52,197 bases of DNA from Candidatus Omnitrophota bacterium (GTDB lineage Bacteria > Omnitrophota > Gorgyraeia > Zapsychrales > Fredricksoniimonadaceae): contig CAIOTT010000026.1 of NCBI GenBank assembly GCA_903861305.1, forward strand, positions 1-52,197, in the 5' to 3' direction. A program made the translations under genes and the position numbers. Shown here piece by piece: positions 25,901 to 37,900 of the stretch. The first letter of the stretch is position 1. Each line of letters begins with the position of its first letter. The notes under the pieces were generated by a model. That model saw only the letters and a program-made list of their open reading frames with translations. It searched no databases and was not told the DNA's origin.

Positions 25901-28900
25901 ACGGAGGGATGCTCTGCTGACCCGGCCCCCACGCCCGCGACACGCACTTCTGCCGCGGGATGTTTGGGCGACGAACCCGAAATTTTTTGATTGGAATTCA
26001 AGTTGCCAGACTTGGCAATGAGGATCGTGGATGTCGTATCTGAAGGCGTAGTAACAACAGTTTTACCGGCCTTTTGTGTTTCCACTTGAGCCGTTATGTG
26101 ACCATTGCTACTTTCAGAGACAAACACTCCAAGCGGTGTTTTTACAGCTGATATAAGAACAGAGCTTGCTGTCGTTGACGAACGGCCCTTTCTATCTTGC
26201 TCCGGCACTGATCTTCCGGCCGCACGAAGGGATCCTTCAAACGACAGTTGTCTTGTAGCTTCCTTTATAGTGTCATTGTCCGCAGTACTTACACTTCTCA
26301 CACCTTGTGATAAACGTCCATTCCCGGCACGATCCATCTTGCCTGGGGACACCTTCCACACTTCAGGCGCTTCAAAGTTGCCTCCGGTCTTTGCGGGCAT
26401 AATGCCTGCATTACCAGCGACACTACGGGCAATCCACACTTCTCTTTTCATCGCAGTCGGTCTTGAGACACCTGCTACGCGATCAACAGTCTCAGACGTT
26501 TCACTGCCTGCGGCACGACCGGCCACACGTATGGCACTGGTCATCCTGTCAGAACGGGTTGCGATCCATTCGGTTCCCAGATCACGATCTTGATCTATCT
26601 GAGCATACACCTTTTGAACCGCCGGCTTTGCAAACTGATGACGTTCGGCCGGAGATGAACCGGACGTAACTGCATTGCCGTTGTGATCAGCCACCTGGAG
26701 CGAACTTCCTGCTCCAGACTGGACATTTTCAAACTCCGCGCCAGAGATCCGCGCACGGACAGAGCGATGTTCATTATCTACAGTAACCGTACCAAAGGTC
26801 AGCGTACGGGCATTCGTGTTCCATGTCCCATCGGTCTTTTCAGCGGCAGACGCTGCAAGGATCGGACGGACCGCAAGCGTGCCGTTCACATGACTGCCAT
26901 TCTCAACCAGCACCCAGACATACGGGGTACCAACGCTCTCGAACTTCTTGTTCACGCTCTCGCGTTCATCGTTCACCACAGGACCAGGCACACCCCTTAA
27001 TACGGCTATGCTGTCCTTCGATACACCCATTGCCGGGACATTTCTATCCTGCTGACGGGTATTCATCGCGATCCGTTCGGCTTCCAGGCCGCGTTGCCTA
27101 TTAGCCTGATACACCTCCTGAATCGCCGGCTTTGCAGACCCGTTACGACCGACCAGAGATGAACCGGTCGTAACCGCATTGCCGTTTTTGTCAGCCATCT
27201 GGAACGAACTTCCTGCTCCAGACTGGACATTTTCAAACTCCGCGCCAGAGATCTGCGCACGGACAGAGCGATGTTCATTATCTACAGTAACCGTACCAAA
27301 GTTCAGCGTACGGGCATTCATGTTCACGCTCTCGCGTCCGATGCTCTCGCGTTCATCGTTCACGTTCACGACCACGTTCACGCTCTCGCGTCCGATACTC
27401 TCGCGTTCATCGTTCACGTTCATGACCATGTTCACGCTCTCGCGTCCGATACTCTCGCGTTCATTGTTCGTGCTCGTGATACCATTTACAGTATTGCTCT
27501 CATTTTCCCCTTCTTGAACCTCATGTCTCGAAGCTTTCGGAGAAAAGCCGAGACATACTAAACGACCGCCGTCGCCGGACATTGATTGTATCTGCTCTAA
27601 TGACATAGCGTTACGACGAGAGTAATACTCGTCAATATCTCCCAGAGACAGCGGGCCAATGGACCTGAACGGTTCGAACGCAGGGAAGGTCGGCGAAAAA
27701 CCGCTGCCAGGACCGCTAAAACCACCCGAACTCGGCATGGGTAAGCTGGATAACGGCAAAGTTGGCGGCACCAATGGGTTGTTGTTGGGATAGATCGGGC
27801 CCGATGTGCCGGGCGCCACTGGCAAAGCTTTTTCACTACCAGGAGGTATGGCAAGGTCCTTGGCCTGCTTCTTTTCAGCCGCCTTCGCGGGTTCAACCTT
27901 GGTAATATCACGCTCTTGGAGCTTTATACCGGACGGCGCCTCAACTTTGGGGGTATCCATCGTCCTGGACACAGCAGGAGCCTTGACCGGTGTGGCATCC
28001 TTTTTCTCCTGGGACATGAGAGATGCCGTAATCCCTACAACTCCACTAATAATAGTAGTCACAAGGAGGTGGTGGAGGTTATTTCCAACCATCCGCGCAA
28101 ACCTTACAACAGGATTAGCGGAAACTTTCTGCACCCGGGTTTCCGGTTGAGTTTCCTGGATCACGGCATCAGGCACAGCCTTCTGATGTGTCTTTTTCTC
28201 AGCTACAGGCAGTGGCATGACGGCAGGAACATTGCTCTCCGGAGCGTCCACTATCAGTTCAGAACCCTCTATCAGGGCCAATTCGTGTTTGCGCTGGATC
28301 ACGTCATACGCGACAACTCCCTGGCGGACCAGCCGATTGTCGGCATCAAGGGCGGCAACGGGCACATACAGCCGGGCGCCTTCAACCGCCACAAGCTCAA
28401 ATTCGGCCATCCTGGCATCTTTATAGAAAGCAACGCGCAATTGTGTGGTGTCGTCCCCCTTGAACACCAGGGTGGTCTGAAATACCTTGACCGCATCCTT
28501 CTTCTCAAGGATCGCGCCCCTGTTACCCACCATCCGCTGGGTTTTTTCATTATAAAGCTTATGGCTGACCTGTGGCGCAATACGGTCACCGGCCTTAATG
28601 CCTAGTTCCGGGACATCTTCATGGACTATCGCCAGCTGAGAATTGCGGCCATCCGCCTCCACCTTCAGATTGGACATATACGGGACACTGATGCCCTGGA
28701 TCTCCAGGGATTTCAGGGTCTTGTTATCTTGCACCTCCACTCGCCGGCCCAATCCCTGCTCAAATACAGCTACAGCTGCAGGTTTTTGTTCATCATACGG
28801 AACGTTCCGGCCTTCCTGGTCCACTTCCTGTGTGGCGAGCTTCTCATATATAGTATCCGTCTTCTGGTCAAAGACTTCCCCAGGCTTCAGGGCTACCTTG

Positions 28901-31900
28901 CCCCGATCGGCCACAGTCAGGGTCTTTTGATCCGAACCCTGGACCAGGTAGCGTGTTTGCGCCTGCAGGCGGCCGATCACATCGGAAAGGCTCTGCTGCA
29001 CCGCGTTCCTGTTATTGACAATATGCGCGACCTGCAGCAGATTACGGTACGCGGTCAATTCATCGATCTCATCCGAGACACGGCGCACCAACTCACTGCG
29101 TTTGGTCTCATCGGTCAAGGCCGGCATGGCCTTTTTCTCGTCAAATGTGAACAGGTTATCCTCAGGATTGACATAATAATGCCAAGTGTCTTTGGGATCA
29201 GGCATGCCCGCGCGGTGCTGGGTACCGGCACGGCCCAGTGTCTGGGTAGCTGTCATCAAGCCCTTAAGCGACAGCAGGTAGGTGGCGGCAAGACGGCCGG
29301 CCGGGCCTTTCCTGTCCGTGAACGGATTGCCGCCGGTCGGGTCGCCCACCATCAAGGCGATCATTTTCCCGCCATCCTTGCTCTGCAGCTGGCTGTGGAT
29401 AAAGGATGTTGCCTTCTCGTTCCTCTGACGGTCCTTACCGTCCGCATATAAGGGGACAAAGCCTTTGGCTTCAAACTGGGCTTTGGCCTTTTCGAGCACA
29501 TCTTCGGAGCCGTAGACCGCCACGCCCACGTTATCGCCCTGTTGCAAATTCCGGGCCACATCGTTCACCAGCGCCGTCAGCTGTTCATCGGTCGAATGGA
29601 ACAGTTTCATATGTTCCTGTCCGATAAGTGTTTCCTCGCTGATGACCGCCACTTCACCCCCAAGGGCCGTGACCGCTTCTTTTTTGGCAAGTGTTCCCGT
29701 GGTATAGCCCACCCGGTTAAAGCCGACCTGCTGCACCGCTTCCGCGATGGTAATATGCTCCTTGCGGGTGGCCATGAGCGCGTTCATGATGAAGAAATCC
29801 GCCTCTTTGTCGTCAAGCTTAAGCTGGCGTGCCACATGGGCGGTCACCACACCCGCCAGGACATTGTCGCCGAAGATCGTGTTCTCGCGGACCACATTGT
29901 CCTCGCCGCGCAGATGATAGAGCTGGGTTTGTTTGATACCGGCCTGCCGGGCCTTGAGGTCTTCCAGCGCCGCCACCTTTTCATCGGACGGCAAACTGCT
30001 GAATTTGTTGTACTCCGCGAAGAATTCACGGATAGCCGCCAGCTCTTCAGCCGGGACGGGATCATAATTCTTCAGCGCCACCATCTGACGGAGGCGGGCA
30101 ACCGCGTTGACATAAACGATCAGGTCATCCACCGTCTTGATGCTGGACGGGAGGGCCTTGTTCGCTTTCAAATCATTAAAAAGCACTTCCGCAAGCCCGC
30201 GTTTCTCAGGGTTCAGGACCGCGTTGAAACGGTCAGCGACGCCGATGCTGGTGGACCGGGCCATCCCGAGGACCGGATTGGTCCACAGGCCCTGCGGCAC
30301 AGCCTGTTCCCATTCATCCACCTTTTTCAGCAGAAGCCGCACGAGGCCCGCTTCGGCTTCGCCCTTGCGGAACGCGTCGCTCTCTTTGGCGGTCTCGAAA
30401 TACGGGATCCCGGAAGAAACGACCTGTTCGCTTTCTTCGTCAAATTTCTGTTTTTCATCCATGATGGTGATCAGGATCTTCGGCAATTTGGCCTGATGAT
30501 ACACGACATCGTTGGCGCGGTTGAGGATGGCTTCCTTCACCACATACCGCAGGGTGAAGCGGGGCTCGTTCTCCTGCGGCATCTCCTCATCCTGCAGCGG
30601 GATCATTCTCGCTTCAACCACGTTCCTGGGATCTTGTATGTCCGCCTTGAGGGAGGTCACGTTCGCGATGCCGCTGTTGCTGATGCGGGTCAGCGCGTCC
30701 CAGGCAAAAGGATCGCTCACGCGCAGGCCATCGACCAGATTGTTGTTCAGGACCCAGATCTCGTAGGCGCCATGGGCTTTTTCATCGCCCTGCCACAACG
30801 TAAAGCTGGCTTCAGCCGCCAGGACCTCGGCGAGCGCCTTGCCCGCGCCGAGCCGTTCAATAATGGCCAAAGGAACGCGCGCGTCAGAAATATTCAGGTT
30901 GTTCGCTACTCTTAATATAGTATGCGCGATCTGATCAGGGTTCACGTCAAAAGGTTTGCCCAATTCATTGCCTTTGGCAATGGCCTGTTCATAGCCCTTC
31001 ATAACAACGTCGCTGATGCGATCCTTATTCTTGGACCACAGGGCAACTGACTTTCCAAGTTTCTGTTCGGCAATGATCCTGGTGTCGATCATGGCCTTGG
31101 CCGCGTTGACCGCCGCGGTCAGCGCCGTACGCTGGTCGGCCGTTATCGCGGTGGCCTGTGCGCCGTCCGTGCCGGTCCTGGCCTGGGGCACAGCGAGAGG
31201 CTCGGGGACAGGCATCCGTATAACATTGGAAGGCAGAGACTGTTCAACAGACTGTGGCGCCTCAGCTTCCGGCGCGGGCATCTTGATGATCTTCGCGGGG
31301 GTAGCAGCCACCGGCTCAGGGGTCACCACGGCTTCAGGGGGCTGATACACCGGCGCAGGCATCCTGATAACGTTGGTCGGCAGCGGCTGTTCGGTTGCCA
31401 CAGAATCCTGCGCTTCAGGCTTGGATCCAGTCTGTCCATAGAGATCGGGATAAAGCCGCTTGTTGCGCGCGAGCTCCTGTTCCGATGTCCCCTGTGGATC
31501 CGCCGCCGTGCCGTTCATCAATTCAAGGTAATTGCGCAGCTGCGTGGCCGTGATCTTGCCGGCATGGAAGCGGTCGACCTGTTTCTTCATTTTCAGCTTG
31601 CGGGCCAGGACCTCATCGCTGTCCGCGGCCTGGGCAGCCTTCAGGGCATCCGCCGGGTTCAAGAAGACCAGGTGGCTGTCAGAGCTCAGGCCGTAACCCC
31701 ACTTTTCAAGGTAGGCCACAAATTTCTCACGCGTAATTTCACGCTCGCCGTAGCGGTCGATCATCTTTTGCACCGCGGCAGGGATATGCTTCACCCTCAG
31801 GTTGCCGTCAGCGGTCAACGCCTGGCCATTGCTGGCAAGCTTGGCCAGGATGGCCGCGGCACCGGTCGCGCCGAAGGCAAGGGTCAACATCTCCTTGACC

Positions 31901-34900
31901 AGGTCAAGGCGTCCGGTGATCTCGGGCACATCCTCAATGGCAAGCTTGATCTCGGCTATGACCAGGTCTTCCTTGCCCGCGAGCTTGACGAACATGGCCT
32001 TGATCTTGTCGAACGACGGGTCGCCGGCCAACTTCTTGGTGCGACCGCGCACGTACATGCCGAAACCTTTCACGGGATCATCCCCCGCCTTCTTCATGGC
32101 GTAATCCTGCCAGGTCGGGTCGTCCATGTTGTAGATCGTACCGTGCTTGCCTTTGTGGGCCGTCTGCGAACCGGCGTAGAAGGAGGCGCCGACGTCCTGT
32201 GCAGAGTCCCTGGTATCGGTCAAGGAGGCGTGGTCTCTGAGTGTTTGGACAGCCCCAAGGAATTCAGCGCCGTCAATGTTTACATCCGAAGCTTCAACGA
32301 TTTGCTGCGCCAGGTCGATCTTCTGCAAAAGATCACGCTCAGGCACTGTAATAACGGTTTTGGCCTCTGCAAAATCAACAAGTTCACGGATGCCGCGCTT
32401 AAGGATGCCATCGGCATCACCAACAACGGCCGCACGGTCTTTTGCATCTGAAGGATTAAGGTCAAAGATGTTCAACGGGGATGTAGCAGCAACCTTCTCC
32501 TGCGCCTTGTCTGACTTCTTGAACCAACTGAATACGTTGCTTAAGAAACCAGAAGCCGCAGGTTTTAAATCATTTATTTCATTTTGACCGGGAAGGTCGG
32601 GGACAACGGGGGCTTCTTGTTGAAGATCAACGGGCACTTCACCTGCCGCCGGCGGAGCCGTCTTAGGATGAGCTTTTTTCGTGTTACCCGGTCCAAAAAC
32701 AAATCCAACCAGGAAATTTAACAGGGAGTTCGCTTCCTCCAAGGATACAGCCCACTGACCGTCCTCCGTCAACTTGTCAGCAAGCTGCGCCTGCTTCATT
32801 ATATATTTAAGTTCAGAACTATTGGTCGCAACGAACCGGCCCTGGCCATCCGCGACAAAGATCTGTTCGCCCGCCACAAACCCCGCTTCTTTCTTGTCAC
32901 GATTAAACCAGCCATCCGCGTCCACAGGCACATACCGGCCATCGATAACGATCGCTTCCGCCTTAGCGGCGACTTTCTTGCCGGCATCATCAACGGCAAC
33001 GGGCCGGACCAGCTGATACTGTTGCTGCAGCGGCGTGATCTTTTTCGACAAGACCTCAAGGTCCGGACGGCCCGCGACCTCGCCCTTCATGAGGGATGTT
33101 ACCCCCGTGCGCGGCTGGACGAGGAAGATTTCCGTCAGCTGGACATTGCTGCCGGTTTCAGCAGGCAATGACTGTTTCAACGTCGCGATCAAATTCCCTT
33201 TATCCGTTGTGATCGGCATTGCGACCACTCTGTATCCGCTCTTCTTCGATGCCAGAAGGCCCGCGGCCTCCATCTTCATGAGTTCGATCTTCGCCAGGGG
33301 CCTGCCTTCGCCCCCAACGGCAGAATAAACCAACCCTGTACGGCGGTCGATCATGTTCTTTTCAGGCTGATCAAAACCAGCCGCAGCAAGGCTCTCGACA
33401 ATTTTATTATCAGGAACCTCAGTCGGAATCGCTTCAGGCACAAAACGACCGGCAGACGCCTCATCCATCCCCGCGTGCTCGAGTTCCGTGGCTTTATCCT
33501 TGGTCCTGCCATCCTGGATATCACCCAAAACGGCGTTGGTGGCGATATCAAACCCGACGATCGCACCAGTCTCCTGATCGACAATGATCATGCGGCCTGT
33601 CGAGCTCATCAACTTGATCTGCCCTTTCTCATTACCATCCAGCTTCTTGTAAAGCGGATCAGCAAGGATCTCGGCCACGACACGCCTCAGATCAACATTC
33701 GTCAGCGCAACACCCAATTTTTCCGCACCATTCAGATCGGTAAGCTCTGTCTGAGCATTCGCCTGATGCTGAACCTTCCACATCAATTTATCTTCCGCGT
33801 GACGCTTGACCGCCTGAAGACGAAGATCAGCCTCGACACCCCTGTCTTTCAACTCTATGGCCGTATGGCTGAACATATTCTGCAATTCCAGGGCAAAGGC
33901 ATTGTCGATCTCGGTCTTGTCCCCGATCGGGATCGCCAAAGTAAAACCAGGCATATCCATCGGCGTGATATGAAGGACATTCTGGTCATCCACCTCATCC
34001 CTGGAGATATGTGAAAGGGTCCGCAGGGCGTCCGGTGACAATTGCGCCAGGTTCTCGAACGACGCTTCCAGGCGATACGCCATCACGCGCGCGCGTGTGA
34101 AGTTCTCGGTCGCAGCCTTGGCCCGCGCGAGGACCTGGGCTCTGTCATTGATGCGGGCCGCGTAACGCGCGCCCACCATATTCTTGAGACCTTCATGGAG
34201 CTGGGTATAAACCTCGCCCAGGGCGAACTGCGCATTGTAAATACCGATCGCCTCGCCGCCATTGAGCGCGGCAAAGATAGCCTTGAGCTCCTCCTCATTG
34301 TAGCCGGGGAAGTCTTCCGCCTTGAAAACCCTGCCCTTGGTGTTCTCGAAGAATTTCATGGCAAGCTGATAACCCGCGCCATTCTCGGCTACTTTAATAT
34401 ATTCTTTTTTCAGGAGGTCTTTGACGATCTTCTCGCCATCCAGCCCGGCAAATTTTTCTTTAAGCTTGTCGATCTTGGCAAGGTCAACATGGAACGCCGT
34501 GTTATTGAACAATCGTGACGCCTTCAGGACGCGGGCCGCCAGGCCTTCCGCTTCCATAAAAGAGATCGCACCGTTAGCTTTTTCGATACGGTCCCTAAGG
34601 TGCATAAATTCATGTTCCAAGACGTTGAGAGCATACTCGTCATTGCCTGTCAACGCGGACAACAAGGTATCAACACCGAGTTTCACTGAATCATTGGTAG
34701 TGGTGGCCGCCTGCCCGCTGTCAATAAGGTCAAAATCAAGCTGGATCGACTTGACCTTGGAACCGGTAAAGCGAACACCAACAGCTTCCAGGGCCTTGGC
34801 CAGAAGGTCATTCCCCGTGCGGGCTTTTTCCAGGTTTTCCTCTCTGATGAAAAGCTCAAAGGGGCCATCGCCTTCTTGAATGCCGAAAATCTTACGGCGT

Positions 34901-37900
34901 TCAACAAGATTCCGCAGCGCCTGCGTGATTGCGGCTTCCGCCTTCGCCTGAAGGGCCGTATCACCCGTCTTTCTGGCTTTCTCACGCAGGCTCATGTTTT
35001 CCTTGATGGCCTGCGTGTTCGTATTTTCCTTCATGATCTCGCTCTCAAGACGATCCGCGGCAATGACAAGATCGCCGTGCTCAGGTTTCTCAAGGCCCAT
35101 TGCGGTAATAATATTCTCGATCTTGATCTCGTCTTCCGCGGTAGAATTCTTCATCGCGATCGTATAGAACTCATCCTTCTTTGTGAAGATCCTGCCGCCC
35201 AGCATGACGGCCTTGATCTCCTTCTTGCCATTGTCCGTCGTATAAATATAATTACGCTCCGGCGACACCATGTCGCCTTCCTTGATCGTCTGCCCGCCCA
35301 CGGTCACACCGTCCTTGCCCACCGCCCCGACCCTGGATTCACCTTCATACGCGCCACCGCTCATCTTGAATATGTAGCGGGTATTGATCGGTACGATCAC
35401 TGCCCCGGCGGCGCCAGCATTTCCGGAGATAAAATGGAACGACTCATCCGACTTGATGTCAACAAAATGGCGATGCGGATCGCGCTTGATCCACTGCACG
35501 GCACCGTCATGCCCGCGTGTCTCTGAGACCTTGTAACCCTGCGCTTCATTCGCCTGGACCATCGCGGCCGCGGCGTTCTGGATCTCGGTCGACGTTATTG
35601 TTCCCGGAACCCGCCCGGCATTGTTCAAGGACTGCAGCGCCATCGCCGCAGCCGCACCCAGCGCCGTCAAATAACCTGTGGCACGGCCGGTATTCTTGTT
35701 GAATTCAATGTACGGGGTCAGCCACTCCCATTTGGCATCAAGCTTATTCCCTGCGGCATCCTTGTTAACCCCTGCGGCTTCAATATTATTTACCAGGTCA
35801 GCCGACTGATCGCCCTCTCTCAGTCCGCCAAACTTGTTTTCCATTTCCTTGATATCTTCAGCGCTCCTGGTCCCGTAATTGAGCTTGGCCTTTTCCCTGC
35901 CATCTTCCCCGGGTTCATGCGAGATGCCGTTATACACCGTAAGATCGCCAAAAACCTTCGTATGGGCAATAGAAACTTCCTGGATATCCTTGGGCTTGAC
36001 CTCATGCAGTGCCTCCACACCCGCTTCGTCGCCCAACGTGACCCCCAGCAAGGTCCTGAGGGAGCGGGCGGAAGATTCAAGGCCTATATCGCGTTCTTTC
36101 TTCTCGGCGAGGTTAAAAAGGAACTCGGACTTTTCCGCGTCGTCCTTGGCGCTGTCCAGCAAAGCCTTCTGGGTGGCATTGAGCTGGTCGGTATCCACAT
36201 AGACCTTGAGCCGCCCGACATCAGCATTACCTGCATCCACATTGCCAAGCAAGGCGCGCTTGGCCGTAGTGCTCGTCCAATCACTGGTAGCGCGGCCCAT
36301 AAGCTGTGAATAATAAACCGTGTCTTTCAGTTCGCCCACATGATAAATATTGGCAATGTACGACTCTTCCAGCCCTTCCAGGCCCAGGAGGTTCAACCCG
36401 GCATCAAATCGCGGGATAAGGATAACAAGTTTTTCATTCGCCCTTTGGGGATCCTCGAGCATGGCCTTGATCGCTTCTCGCGCATTGTCCACTTCTATCG
36501 ATTTATCGCCACCGCCCGTGATCGTAATGATCTGGCTGTCTTTAATGCCCTTACCGTTATCATTCAAAGCCTCTTTCATATCATGCGCCAACGCAAATTC
36601 TTCAACAGCCACGACCAGGACCCTGGCCTTGTCGGCCCCCTTGTAACTTTCCAGAACATCATTACGCGCCGCGTTGAACATGGCTGCCTTGGCGCCCGAA
36701 TTGAAAACCACCTGATCCCGCCGCAGCGGCTCTATTTCTCCGATCACCACCACATCGCCATGGCTGCCCATAATACCCGGATTAGCTTTAAGCCCCGCTT
36801 CTTTCAAAGTGTCCAGGTCCGGCGTGGCGCTGAAGAAAACCATATTCTGCGCGCCAATGTCGCGGATCACCTTCTGAAGGTCGGATGAAATGGCCTTTTC
36901 AGGGCGCGACAGGTAATCAGCAACCCTGGTCGTATCCGCGCCAACTGAGATCGCGCACATCGCGGCATCGAACGAAGACTGGAAAATATGATTTTTTCTC
37001 GTATTGGCTTCATCGGCAAGAACGAAATCCAGAATAAATCCCCGGTGATTCATATTGTTTATGTCAAAATGTGTGGTAAGATCCCCGCTTTTTTCATCGG
37101 CCAACTTTATGATGGCCGCTCTCTCCTTAAGATCTTTCGCCTCAAATTCCCACTTGTCCAGGACCAAACTCCCATTATCGGACTTGATAATACGGGCCAC
37201 GACTTCATGTTCCACCCCTTGACGATCCGTTATTGTGGTCTTGACCGTACCATAATAATGATTGGTCGCTACCCTGTTCAACTGCCGCCACGCGGCGTCG
37301 ATCATCTTGTCGACCGTAGCCTTGTTCTGGTCGTTCGCCTCCACACCGGTGCTGGAATCAAACATGACCTTGTGGATATCTTTCCTGATCTTGTCCGGTG
37401 TCCATTTATCTTTACCTAAAGTCTCCCCATTGTCGTTCTTGACCAAAGCCTCCATCCGTTTATAAATATCGCGGGACATCGTGGCCGCGGTGTGAAGCTT
37501 GCCCTTCAACGAATCGAACATGTCAGCGGTATAATTCCCGCCCATCGTAAGCCCCGCGCCCCTGGTCAATTCCTGGTAATCGTCCACATAGATCAAATTC
37601 TTCGGCTTTTTCATCGAAAGAAGGAACTCATGCCCTTCCGTCCCAGGGGCAATGTGAAAGCCCTCCAAAGTGGCGCCTGACATGATAAGTACATCCGTAC
37701 CGGCAAACGTGACAACTTTCATTTCCCGGCCGTCCTTCATCTCAGGCTTGGCTTTCTCATCTAACACGACATCTGTCGCAACTCTCTCATCGCGCAAAAT
37801 AACCTTTTCCCAACCCCAAAAAGGCTCTTCCTTGGAGTCTTTTTGAAGTTTGCTCAATCTTTCTTCCAGCGCCTCATCGCGCGGCATATGCTTTTTCTCA

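Noticed and set aside
27323-27484. CRISPR-like array
   Set aside because: The units are contiguous without variable spacers and are read through in frame as protein; they are a tandem coding repeat.
28062-28078. Plus-strand AAGGAGGTGG resembling a Shine-Dalgarno
   Set aside because: It is antisense to the His/Leu-coding part of the membrane span, and no plus-strand start with a protein-like reading follows.
29542-30915. 457-codon plus-strand open frame
   Set aside because: It is antisense to SecA-like module 2, whose motifs are on the minus strand.
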